A stretch of DNA of 17,492 nucleotides from Euryarchaeota archaeon UBA19 (lineage in GTDB: Archaea; Thermoplasmatota; Poseidoniia; Poseidoniales; Thalassarchaeaceae): contig DAPQ01000045.1 in the NCBI GenBank assembly GCA_002502175.1, forward strand, positions 1 to 17,492, in the 5' to 3' direction. Of the stretch, positions 1 to 7,342 are shown one piece after another. The notes under the pieces were generated by a model. The model was not told where the DNA came from and searched no databases. It saw only the letters and a list, made by a program, of their open reading frames with translations. The position numbers and the translations under genes are program-made. The number at the start of each line of letters is the position of its first letter. Position 1 is the first letter of the stretch.

Positions 1-2
1 TA

Positions 3-38
3 GCCTTCATGGGAGAAGGCGGAGAGCCTGTAGGCTAA
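3..38 (+). CDS. Possible C-terminal tail of a plus-strand gene cut by the left edge
   Basis: The plus-strand frame starting at base 3 reads AFMGEGGEPVG and then TAA at 36-38, directly against the stop codon of the convergent lipoprotein gene at 39. Eleven open codons are too few to prove a gene. The reading is reasonable because the other convergent pair in this window (15943/15944) also meets with no gap. No function can be given. The alternative is a short intergenic stretch. Confidence 0.25.
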   Translation, partial: AFMGEGGEPVG

Positions 39-2090
39 TCACCAGTCACCCTCAAAAGTGCATTTAGGGTTGCAATAGTCGACCAAAGTGCCGGATAAAA
101 GATACCCATAAGCCATCATTTTTGCTTCTGGTACTTCTAATACTAGATTGTGCGCTAAAGAGTGATGCCACATTGGTCCATTTGTATTTCCAGTTGGCAA
201 GGGAGGAAAATCACCATCAAAATAAGCCGCTGCAGAACCATCTATCGGACCTTCAATTGCCATCACTCCAAACGGATGATATGCTGACCCGTTAATCACA
301 GGAACATTTCCAGTTCTAACGGCTCGATCAGCGGATAAGGTGGTTACTTGTGCATCCATCATCGATGTCAGATAAAACATATCAAATGGCTTCAATAAAT
401 CTTCAAAGCCATTTTCTCTGTATGGTAGGAATGTCTCTCCATCAGTAGAATCCCATATCGATTGAAGAAGTGCTATACATATCGCTCTATCCATTCTTGA
501 GGGTAAGGATAGGTCACTGGAAAGGAGCTGGTAGAACACACTTGGGAATTCTTCAGAACCGTAGTGTGTCGACCTCTCTACCTGATGAGAAAAAGAGGTC
601 CCACCAACCCAGAGTACTCCCCATTCTAACTCTGGGATAATTGAAAGAAGAGAAGGTCCACGTAATCCACCAAGAGAGATTCCAATGTAATTTATTGTTT
701 CATAATCAATTAAGATGGTACCATTATGTTTGAAATATTCTTCATCACATTGGCCTCCTGCGATAGTTCTAATCATGGCTAGATGATTAATCACCGCCTG
801 CATTTGCCTTTCTTGTTGATATTGGAATTCCTTCAAATCCATTAATGCAAAGGTCATGGCGTCCTCATCGCCGTCAGAACTCCATCCTTTGAAATCTGTA
901 GCGAGTAAAACGGTTTGATATTCATTAGCTATGGTCCTACCATTTTTGACATATGCATCACTATCTCCAAAAAGTCCATGCCCGAAGACAGAGATAGGTC
1001 CTGATGTATTATTTTCAGCCAGAGATTTTGGAATCATCATACTGAAATCAATTTCTCTATTTTCAACAAAAATAGGGTCTCCATCTTCATTCCTCACCAT
1101 TGGCGATCTTGCGTACTCTGTTTGCATGTATTGAGGAGTTGTTACTGTTCCTTGAATAACTCTGAGGGTGGTGTTGTCCTCACCATAGTCTTCCACAACA
1201 TTCGTGATTGTACAACCTATACCTACATCGCCCAATCTGTTCTCAGCATCATCTCTTATTGAAAACAAATCCTTGAGAATAGATTTAGTTGATGCTGTGT
1301 GAAACCACCATGCTGATTGTAAGTTACTTCTAGGCACCCCAGATTGTTCTAGTTTTTCGAATAGATATTCGTAATCCTCTCTTTGATTTTCAATTTGAGT
1401 GGAATCAGTAGTCTGATTATCCCTTAATGCTAAAAATCCATCTTCAGGTTGAATCTCCTCTCCATTAATATCGACTAGATTCCTGAATGCAACTGCGTAT
1501 GCTGCGTCATGATCCAGTCCTTGTAACGTCCTTACGAAAATGAGTGTGTTTTCACCATCCTTCGCTCTGGCGTCTAACTCTATCCAGTGGTGAATAAATT
1601 CTCCAGTATCTAAATTCATTAAAATGCTAGAATGATTAATTTCTATTGATGGAGATATGTTGAATTGGTCTGCCATTTCGCTTATATTTGGAATAGATGA
1701 AAAAGCGGTAAATATTTGAGTAGATGGGCTAAAACCGTCGAGTCTATCCAAAATCACCATATTTTCTGATTGAGCAGAGTTTGTATCGGGTATTGCCTCC
1801 CCTGTGATGTTTAATCTATAATCCGTGATTTGAGATTCATCCTCATCTAGGAAAAACCCAGATGGAAAGGGTAGCATACAGTGGATTTGATTGGTAAGAT
1901 CACAGAAATCATTGCCATTTATTTCCAGAATATCTTCTGGTTCTGGTTCTGGTTCTAATTCAGGAATATCGTTTATGTCGTCTGAATCATTTTCGATTCC
2001 ATCGCCTGACTCACTTGTACATCCAGAAAATAGCATTGAACAGACAATTATTATTGTTGCAATTTTACTTAATCTATCATTCATATTCAT
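39..2090 (-). CDS. Secreted lipoprotein with an alpha/beta-hydrolase-like core
   Basis: The 683-residue product starts with a basic and hydrophobic signal segment (about 5-23) ending in a lipobox-like F-S-G-C with Cys24 as the predicted lipid anchor, so it should be exported and tethered to the outer membrane face. An acidic, proline-rich linker (about 25-56) follows. Residues 71-122 carry a C-x-LPFPSGFF block and a later DGFSP block that I recall from an uncharacterised family of secreted bacterial proteins. HGLFG (371-375) looks like an oxyanion loop and G-I-S-L-G-G (470-475) like a nucleophile elbow with Ser472. Asp579 and His642/643/647 are possible further triad members. About nine N-x-S/T sequons suggest surface N-glycosylation. 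The ATG is supported by a Shine-Dalgarno sequence five bases upstream. The gene lies 37 bases after the SGNH-like gene and is probably cotranscribed. Substrate is unknown; esterase, lipase or peptidase activity would all fit. Confidence 0.75.
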   Translation of the reverse strand: MNMNDRLSKIATIIIVCSMLFSGCTSESGDGIENDSDDINDIPELEPEPEPEDILEINGNDFCDLTNQIHCMLPFPSGFFLDEDESQITDYRLNITGEAIPDTNSAQSENMVILDRLDGFSPSTQIFTAFSSIPNISEMADQFNISPSIEINHSSILMNLDTGEFIHHWIELDARAKDGENTLIFVRTLQGLDHDAAYAVAFRNLVDINGEEIQPEDGFLALRDNQTTDSTQIENQREDYEYLFEKLEQSGVPRSNLQSAWWFHTASTKSILKDLFSIRDDAENRLGDVGIGCTITNVVEDYGEDNTTLRVIQGTVTTPQYMQTEYARSPMVRNEDGDPIFVENREIDFSMMIPKSLAENNTSGPISVFGHGLFGDSDAYVKNGRTIANEYQTVLLATDFKGWSSDGDEDAMTFALMDLKEFQYQQERQMQAVINHLAMIRTIAGGQCDEEYFKHNGTILIDYETINYIGISLGGLRGPSLLSIIPELEWGVLWVGGTSFSHQVERSTHYGSEEFPSVFYQLLSSDLSLPSRMDRAICIALLQSIWDSTDGETFLPYRENGFEDLLKPFDMFYLTSMMDAQVTTLSADRAVRTGNVPVINGSAYHPFGVMAIEGPIDGSAAAYFDGDFPPLPTGNTNGPMWHHSLAHNLVLEVPEAKMMAYGYLLSGTLVDYCNPKCTFEGDW
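1935..1952. repeat. Hexanucleotide tandem repeat (TTCTGG)x3 in the lipoprotein linker
   Basis: Three perfect copies of TTCTGG are followed by a degenerate TTCTAA. On the minus strand they encode the Pro-Glu repeats of the linker after the lipid anchor. A hexamer unit keeps the frame, so copy number could vary without breaking the gene. Confidence 0.7.
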
Positions 2091-2095
2091 TCTAT

Positions 2096-2101
2096 CCTCC
2101 T
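2096..2101 (-). promoter_or_regulatory. Ribosome binding site of the lipoprotein gene
   Basis: AGGAGG on the minus strand ends five bases before the ATG at 2090. It favours this ATG over the in-frame ATG two codons later. Confidence 0.8.
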
Positions 2102-2105
2102 ATTA

Positions 2106-2124
2106 AATTCAGAATACATGAATT
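2106..2124. repeat. Small A/T-rich inverted repeat between the SGNH-like and lipoprotein genes
   Basis: AATTCA at 2106-2111 and TGAATT at 2119-2124 form a 6-base stem with a 7-base loop, just after the SGNH-like stop and before the lipoprotein ribosome binding site. It is weak and may be chance, or may mark partial termination or processing. Confidence 0.3.
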
Positions 2125-2127
2125 ATA

Positions 2128-3543
2128 TTATCTTCTTCGAATTACAGCCATTGCCAGTAATGTAGATGCCAAAACCAAAACCATGGAGAAACCGGGTAAT
2201 GAATCATCTTCTATATCTTCTTCAACAGTCATTACAGGAGGGGATGTGTATACAATGTCTAGAGAAATCACACCCTCCAAAGGTATGGCTGACCAATCTC
2301 CTTCATATCTTACTCCGTTTACATCTAAGGTTATCTCCCCTCCATCCGATGTATCTTTGTAGAGTAACGTGGTGGCACTCAGATTTTCTCCCCAAATCTC
2401 AAAAAAGTGATTCAAGGTGAGCATGTTTTCCACATTTGATACCACGTGAATCGCCTCCTCTCCTGAGTACATAACATGCGTAGATTGCCTGCATAATTCG
2501 GTGTTGAATCCAACGTAACTTGGTATGGGAATATATTCGCTGTCAATTGTTATGGTCACGTACATATCTCGATATGTGGATTCAGCCCAATCGAAGCACT
2601 CTTCCGTTATCTCTCCTTCAATAAAAATCGAGGCTGGCTCCGTCGAATCTTCATCTGTGTTGTTTGTTAGTGTTGTCAGAGAAAGTAATTCCTCTTCAGA
2701 AAGAAGAGGGTAAGTGCCATTAGGAGAAGGGAATTTTTCATTTATTGCATCCATCATGTAGTTAGCTAACAGTCCTTGCCCAACTGAAGTGGGGTGCAGA
2801 GAATCAACCATTATGCAATTTTTTGCACACACCATCGGTGGGCTAGTTACCTCGTTACCTAAAATCATTCTAGCGGATTTATTTTGCAATAGGTCGTCAG
2901 AGGCGGTCATCAAATCGAAAACTTGCACATCATCGCCATATCTTTCTGCGATTTGGTTAAGCCGTATTGCCCACTCATTACTGGCTTCAGTGAAATAATG
3001 ATGAAGTTCTGTGGGAAAAATTTGTGTCAAAAAAGGCAGAAATGACATATTAGGTAAATTCCATACTAGTACGTCTATCTCCGAGGCTACCAAAGTATCA
3101 AGGATGATTGTTATGTTTTCATCCAATTCATCGATGAAGGAATAATCGCCAGTAATAATCTCAACATCAGAGTCGATAAAGTCCCAAGCACCCACCATCA
3201 TGGTTACCAATGTGCCATTTCCATAATTTTCGGCTATTGTTGTGTGCCTTCCTGCGTCAATAAGAGTCCAAGATCGGTCTCCTCCAACTGCGCCCTCATA
3301 ATAATCTAAATCCATCAAATTAGCAGCGTGCACACTTGCAAATGGGCCTCTGTAGCCAGAAGGGTCCGAGCCTAGGGTGCTATCTCCCAAAGATGCAATT
3401 GTGTGGTATTGAAAAGTTCTGTTTTCTTCTTCGGGAGTAGTTTCATTTTGTGCTTGTACAAAAGGTGAGGATGTACTCAATAGTAATACTGCTAGCAGCC
3501 AGAAACAATTGATTTTTGCAAATTTACTTGAGACCTTGTGCAT
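2128..3543 (-). CDS. Secreted SGNH/GDSL-hydrolase-like protein with PGF-CTERM-like tail
   Basis: Starting at the ATG at 3543, the 471-residue product has a signal peptide (hydrophobic about 13-23, likely cleavage after VQA at 31). A GDS motif follows (Gly53-Asp54-Ser55, block I), and then D-S-L-H (Asp247 to His250), matching the SGNH block V Asp/His pair. The block III position reads G-A-W-D (118-121), so the usual Asn may be Trp. The C-terminus has LPGF (449-452), a hydrophobic span and three arginines, the layout of PGF-CTERM signals processed by archaeosortases. Many N-x-S/T sequons suggest a glycosylated surface protein. A longer GTG start at 3591 is open, but would put 16 polar residues before the signal peptide and overrun the TATA box, so I prefer 3543. 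Likely an esterase or acyl hydrolase acting on surface polymers or lipids; substrate is unknown. Confidence 0.75.
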   Translation of the reverse strand: MHKVSSKFAKINCFWLLAVLLLSTSSPFVQAQNETTPEEENRTFQYHTIASLGDSTLGSDPSGYRGPFASVHAANLMDLDYYEGAVGGDRSWTLIDAGRHTTIAENYGNGTLVTMMVGAWDFIDSDVEIITGDYSFIDELDENITIILDTLVASEIDVLVWNLPNMSFLPFLTQIFPTELHHYFTEASNEWAIRLNQIAERYGDDVQVFDLMTASDDLLQNKSARMILGNEVTSPPMVCAKNCIMVDSLHPTSVGQGLLANYMMDAINEKFPSPNGTYPLLSEEELLSLTTLTNNTDEDSTEPASIFIEGEITEECFDWAESTYRDMYVTITIDSEYIPIPSYVGFNTELCRQSTHVMYSGEEAIHVVSNVENMLTLNHFFEIWGENLSATTLLYKDTSDGGEITLDVNGVRYEGDWSAIPLEGVISLDIVYTSPPVMTVEEDIEDDSLPGFSMVLVLASTLLAMAVIRRR

Positions 3544-3567
3544 ATTCTTTAGGCGATTCGATTTTTG

Positions 3568-3574
3568 ATATAAA
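3568..3574 (-). promoter_or_regulatory. Candidate TATA box of the SGNH-like gene (leaderless pattern)
   Basis: TTTATAT on the minus strand is centred 28 bases before the ATG at 3543. In archaea a TATA box lies about 26-30 bases before the transcription start, so the transcript would begin at or next to the ATG. No Shine-Dalgarno sequence is visible before this start, which agrees. A second A/T-rich TTTATAC lies at about 3582-3588. Confidence 0.55.
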
Positions 3575-3611
3575 TTAATGTATAAATTCACTTCTGGAAT
3601 TAGAACTAAAT

Positions 3612-4106
3612 TTATTCACTGGTGACTATTACTTTCGCAGGTCTCAGAACCCTGTCATGCAGCATATATCCCGATTCAATTTCTTCAACAACCTCACCGG
3701 ATTCTTGACCATCTTGTACTGGAACAGTAGCAATTGCTTCCATTTGTGTTGGGTCAAATATCTGGCCGGTGGTCTCTAGAATAGTAACGCCTTCCGATTC
3801 AAGAGCGTTTTTTAGAGAGTTAAGTGTCATCTTTACACCATCTGCGATTGCCTCATTGTCACTATTTTCATTTGCTATTGCTTTCTCCAAGGAATCGATT
3901 GCCGGTATAATTCGAGAGGCCAATCCGGCGGCTCCGAATCGTATTGCTTCGGCTCTATCCCTCAGCCCTCTTTGCCTAGCGTTAGCAGTCTCAGCTTGAG
4001 AGTACTGTAATTCCTTCTCAAGTTCAGCGACCTTTGCCTCAAGCATAGCCATGTCATCTTCGAGTTCTTCTTTCTCTCCGACATCTTCCGACTCATCATC
4101 AGACAT
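3612..4106 (-). CDS. grpE: GrpE, nucleotide exchange factor of the DnaK chaperone
   Basis: From the ATG at 4106 the product has 164 residues: an acidic start, a long helix with coiled-coil heptads (about 16-50), the GrpE helical region containing R-D-R-A-E-A-I-R, and a C-terminal beta domain ending in Y-M-L-H-D-R-V-L-R-P-A-K-V. These are standard GrpE features. GrpE releases ADP from DnaK in the cytosol. Archaea with a DnaK system are held to have acquired it from bacteria. A longer frame begins with GTG at 4166 and overlaps the ABCE1 stop by one base, adding 20 residues that do not look like GrpE. The shorter start is preferred, but the GTG could allow coupled translation. dnaK and dnaJ are not in this window. 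Confidence 0.9.
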   Translation of the reverse strand: MSDDESEDVGEKEELEDDMAMLEAKVAELEKELQYSQAETANARQRGLRDRAEAIRFGAAGLASRIIPAIDSLEKAIANENSDNEAIADGVKMTLNSLKNALESEGVTILETTGQIFDPTQMEAIATVPVQDGQESGEVVEEIESGYMLHDRVLRPAKVIVTSE

Positions 4107-4165
4107 GGTCTGGCGGTTTTGTCGACCATTCAAGAATCCAATGGTCCAGAAGGTTCCTTCAAACA

Positions 4166-5935
4166 CTATTCAAGATAGAAATATTCTCCGCTAGCCTTTT
4201 GTTCACGATCTTTGCGACTACCTGGCTTGTTTATTCTAGGTCTATGTGATTCGTGGTCTCTACGAAAAGTAACTTCAACATCTTTTAGGAATTTATTCAT
4301 TCCCTTCCTAGCAGACATAGGCCCTTCTGCATTACCATATGAGCCACCTAATCCATTGAAAACTAATAATGAATCTGAGACAATATCAATGAAGTAAATG
4401 TCATGGTCTATTACCATCGCAGCTTTTTCATTGCTTTCCATAGTCCTTCTGATTGCTTTTGCAGCCTCCATTCTTGCATTTGCGTCTAAGTGAGCACTCG
4501 GCTCGTCTAGGAGGTATAAGTCGGCTTCTTTTCCAAGGCAAATTACAATGCTAACAGCCTGTAACTCGCCCCCAGACAACTTCTTGGCGCGTAGTTGTAA
4601 CAATTGGTCGACTTGTAACGGCCTTACAACTTGAGTGTGAAATTCACCGCTACGCCATTTCGCTCCAAGTTCTGTATCAAGCCAGTCTTGAACGCTACCA
4701 TCAAAATCGGTATTAACGTGCTGTGGTTTGTAAGATATGGTAGCTTCCATTGTGCACCATCCTTGATCTGGTTCTAGCTCCCCGGCAATCATCTTGACCA
4801 TCGTAGTCTTCCCAGTCGCATTAGGCCCGACAACGCCAACAACTTCGGCGCTACGAACTTCTCCATTTCCAGTTTTTAGTTCGAAATCGCCTAATTTTTT
4901 TTGCATATCTCCCCATTGCAATATTGGAGTCCCAACATCCATTCCTCTATCGCGTCCTCTGAGGAATTTGATTGGCTTATCTCGAATACGAATGTTTTCT
5001 TCGGGAAGATAACCGTCTAAATATGCGTTTATTGCAGTCCTAGTAGTTCTAGGAGGTGTGAAAATCCCATAAGCGGATCGATCACCGTATATTACGTGAA
5101 TTAAATCACACAGAACATCAAGAATTGCCAAATCGTGTTCCACGACCAGAACTCTGTTCCCCTTCTCTGCTAATTCTCTGATAACTCCTACCATCCTCAT
5201 TCTTTCATAAATATCCAGGTAAGAAGAGGGCTCATCGAAAAAGTACACGTCGGCTTCTTTCAGAAGCGTTGCACAAATTGCAACACGTTGTAATTCACCA
5301 CCAGACAGGGCATCAAGATTCCTTTCCAAAATATGGTCAATTCCCATTATCGTACTAAAATGAGGCACCTCATTTCTCTCGTCAACTCTTTCGAGTAAAT
5401 CTAGTACCTTTCCTTGAAAGATTTTGGGAAGCTTATCGATGTACTGTGGTTTTACGGCAATTCTTACTTCTTCCTCTGCAACAAGTCCGAGATAATCTCT
5501 TAACTCGCCTCTGGGAAAGGTTGTGATTACATCTTCCCATTGTGGGCTTGGATTTCTCCAATCCCCAAGATTAGGCGTAAATGAACCCGATAGCAAATTT
5601 ACTGCAGTTGATTTCCCAATCCCGTTAGGTCCTAGAATACCAACAATTTGCTCCTGTTTAGGAGAAGGTAGCCGAAATAATTTGAATGAATTTTCCCCAT
5701 AACTATGTGTTAGATCGGTGTCTAATTCTTCTGGTAAATTGATGATTTTCACTGCATCATCGGGACAGTGTTTTGCTCTGGTGAAACACACAGGGCAAGC
5801 AGTTTCAAGAATTCTACATTTATTCCCATTTACTTGAATGCAATCTCTATCACACATTTCGGAATATTTCTTCAAATATGCAAATGCGTTGCTGTTAGGT
5901 TTACAACGCTCCTCAAGAAGTATTGCCACCCTCAT
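4166..5935 (-). CDS. ABCE1/Rli1 ribosome recycling ATPase with a divergent Fe-S domain
   Basis: The 589-residue product has the ABCE1 plan: a Cys-rich N-terminal domain (1-68) and two ATP-binding domains. NBD1 has Walker A GPNGIGKST (102-110), signature LSGGE (210-214), Walker B ending DE (234-235) and switch His267. NBD2 has Walker A GPNATGKTT (370-378), signature LSGGE (453-457), Walker B ending DE (477-478) and switch His511. The end, with F-R-R-D near the tail and N-K-P-G-S, is typical of the family. ABCE1 splits ribosomes after termination together with Pelota or aRF1. The Fe-S domain has seven cysteines (11, 28, 32, 40, 47, 50, 57), not the canonical eight, and spacing departs from C-x4-C-x3-C-x3-C and C-x2-C-x2-C-x3-C; the position of one ligand is Arg53. 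NBD2 Walker A has Ala where Gly is usual. A GGAGGG site supports the start. grpE follows directly. Confidence 0.93.
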   Translation of the reverse strand: MRVAILLEERCKPNSNAFAYLKKYSEMCDRDCIQVNGNKCRILETACPVCFTRAKHCPDDAVKIINLPEELDTDLTHSYGENSFKLFRLPSPKQEQIVGILGPNGIGKSTAVNLLSGSFTPNLGDWRNPSPQWEDVITTFPRGELRDYLGLVAEEEVRIAVKPQYIDKLPKIFQGKVLDLLERVDERNEVPHFSTIMGIDHILERNLDALSGGELQRVAICATLLKEADVYFFDEPSSYLDIYERMRMVGVIRELAEKGNRVLVVEHDLAILDVLCDLIHVIYGDRSAYGIFTPPRTTRTAINAYLDGYLPEENIRIRDKPIKFLRGRDRGMDVGTPILQWGDMQKKLGDFELKTGNGEVRSAEVVGVVGPNATGKTTMVKMIAGELEPDQGWCTMEATISYKPQHVNTDFDGSVQDWLDTELGAKWRSGEFHTQVVRPLQVDQLLQLRAKKLSGGELQAVSIVICLGKEADLYLLDEPSAHLDANARMEAAKAIRRTMESNEKAAMVIDHDIYFIDIVSDSLLVFNGLGGSYGNAEGPMSARKGMNKFLKDVEVTFRRDHESHRPRINKPGSRKDREQKASGEYFYLE

Positions 5936-5941
5936 TAATAT

Positions 5942-5947
5942 CCCTCC
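5942..5947 (-). promoter_or_regulatory. Ribosome binding site of ABCE1
   Basis: GGAGGG on the minus strand lies six bases before the ATG at 5935. Confidence 0.75.
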
Positions 5948-6005
5948 GAACTGCTATCCTCGATAATCTTCCCTTTTGTCTTAGCCTTTCAAAGCCGCTT
6001 CTTGC

Positions 6006-7256
6006 TCAGAGGGCAAGGAAGCGATATCTCGCGTATACATATGCGGCTAGAGAGATTTTTTCCGCTTTTGATAATTGTACACGCTCTGTAAATACGTCAC
6101 CATCCTTCTTGCCTATTTTCTTTAGGATGGATTCGTAAAATGCCATCATTGCTGCCGGCGAATATCGAGATTGTCTATCCAATAATGGAAGCAGTTTGAA
6201 TGCCTTATCTCGATAACTTTCGGCTTTTTCTATGTATTCTTCAACGAACGGTTTCCAACCTGGGTGATTTAGTAATTCGGCCCCGCTCTTTACATCGTCC
6301 TCGCTAATTCCATATCTCCGCAAATCCTCCATGGGGAGGTAAATTCGGTCTCGCTCTGCATCCTCTGCAACATCTCGGATGATATTTGTCAATTGCATGA
6401 AAATCCCCCATGCTTCAGAAAATTCTCGGGCTTCCAATTCTGAATATCCGTAAATTTCGATACAAACCAAACCTACTGTAGATGCTACTCGGTAACAATA
6501 CGAATAGAGATCCTCGAAAGTCTCGTAGCGATTGCGATGGAAGTCGTCTTCCATTCCACTAATCATATCGTCGAGTAATTGGCGAGGAATATTGTAACGG
6601 CGAATGGTATCTTTCAGTGCAATAAAAATTGGATCCGTAGAGGTGACCTGACCGTAAGCACTGGATAATTTCTTTCTGTAGTAGAATAATTGTGACATTC
6701 TGTCATCGTAGTGGTCTCTGGCAACTACTGGGCTATTTCCCGATAATCTCTCAATATGTGCCCTATATTCCACTGATTCTGGGTTGTCGGAAGAACCTCC
6801 AGGGAATGAATCGACATAGTCTCCATCTGCGATATCGTCTGCCCTTCGACAGAATGCGTAGTATGCGCAGATGGCTTGCCGTGCCTCATTTGGAAGATAC
6901 TTAAACGAGTGATAGAAGTTACCTGCCTCTATACGCGTTAACTCTTCACAATACTCGTAAGCAGTTTCAATCATGTATTGTGGAACGTCTGATTCGGACC
7001 ATATGGCAGCATCAATGTGCCCGAATGGATTCAGCAATTCTCCTCGGGCTCCAACGACACCCATGAATCGAGCACCTTCTCGGATTGTTTCCAGCGCTGT
7101 AATCGAAATTGCACGAGCCGCTTCTCGGGTTATGCTTACTGTTGATCTTACATCCTCAATCCCTGAGTTTTCTACATCAGCCTCGACAAGTGAAATGCTA
7201 CGCTCAGCATCGTACCGTAGATCGCCTACGGAATCGTTGCTCGTGCCTTGAGACAT
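6006..7256 (-). CDS. HpnD/CrtB-like trans-isoprenyl synthase (presqualene or phytoene synthase)
   Basis: The 416-residue product carries a squalene/phytoene synthase domain from about residue 100. Its first Asp-rich motif is A-D-D-I-A-D (139-144) after Y-Y-A-F-C-R-R. Then come R-V-A-S-T-V-G (256-262) and the second motif N-I-I-R-D-V-A-E-D (291-299) followed by R-I-Y-L-P. The text around these resembles bacterial HpnD (two farnesyl diphosphates to presqualene diphosphate) and CrtB (geranylgeranyl diphosphate to phytoene), which cannot be separated by eye. An N-terminal extension of about 100 residues has no motif I recognise; family members are commonly about 280-300 residues. The gene follows an SQS-like gene after an 86-base GC-rich leader and an HpnE-like gene upstream of that, which favours a C30 squalene pathway. 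No clear Shine-Dalgarno sequence precedes the ATG, and an in-frame stop lies 22 bases upstream. Confidence 0.85.
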   Translation of the reverse strand: MSQGTSNDSVGDLRYDAERSISLVEADVENSGIEDVRSTVSITREAARAISITALETIREGARFMGVVGARGELLNPFGHIDAAIWSESDVPQYMIETAYEYCEELTRIEAGNFYHSFKYLPNEARQAICAYYAFCRRADDIADGDYVDSFPGGSSDNPESVEYRAHIERLSGNSPVVARDHYDDRMSQLFYYRKKLSSAYGQVTSTDPIFIALKDTIRRYNIPRQLLDDMISGMEDDFHRNRYETFEDLYSYCYRVASTVGLVCIEIYGYSELEAREFSEAWGIFMQLTNIIRDVAEDAERDRIYLPMEDLRRYGISEDDVKSGAELLNHPGWKPFVEEYIEKAESYRDKAFKLLPLLDRQSRYSPAAMMAFYESILKKIGKKDGDVFTERVQLSKAEKISLAAYVYARYRFLAL

Positions 7257-7342
7257 GGTAGCGCCGAACGCGAGCCCTCATCATTCGCTCTTGAACCTCA
7301 CCCTCGCGCGCGTGCAGGCCGCTTCAGCGGCCTTTGAAGGGT
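7257..7342 (-). other. GC-rich structured leader or intergenic element before the HpnD-like gene
   Basis: By hand count this gap is about 65% G+C, against about 37% for a nearby coding stretch, the reverse of the usual A/T-rich intergenic pattern. It contains a perfect hairpin (7316-7333) and a wider inverted repeat, CGCGAG at 7269-7274 with CTCGCG at 7303-7308. No TATA box or strong ribosome binding site is visible. It could be a structured 5' leader, a small RNA or a processing site between two cotranscribed genes. Confidence 0.4.
7316..7333. repeat. Perfect GC-rich hairpin
   Basis: AGGCCGC and GCGGCCT form a 7-base stem around a 4-base loop (TGAA on the minus strand). It starts ten bases after the SQS-like stop codon in transcription direction. 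No T-run follows, so it does not look like a simple archaeal terminator. Confidence 0.6.

Noticed and set aside
3544..3591. Longer GTG start for the SGNH-like protein
   Set aside because: It places polar residues before the signal peptide and would put the TATA box inside the coding region.
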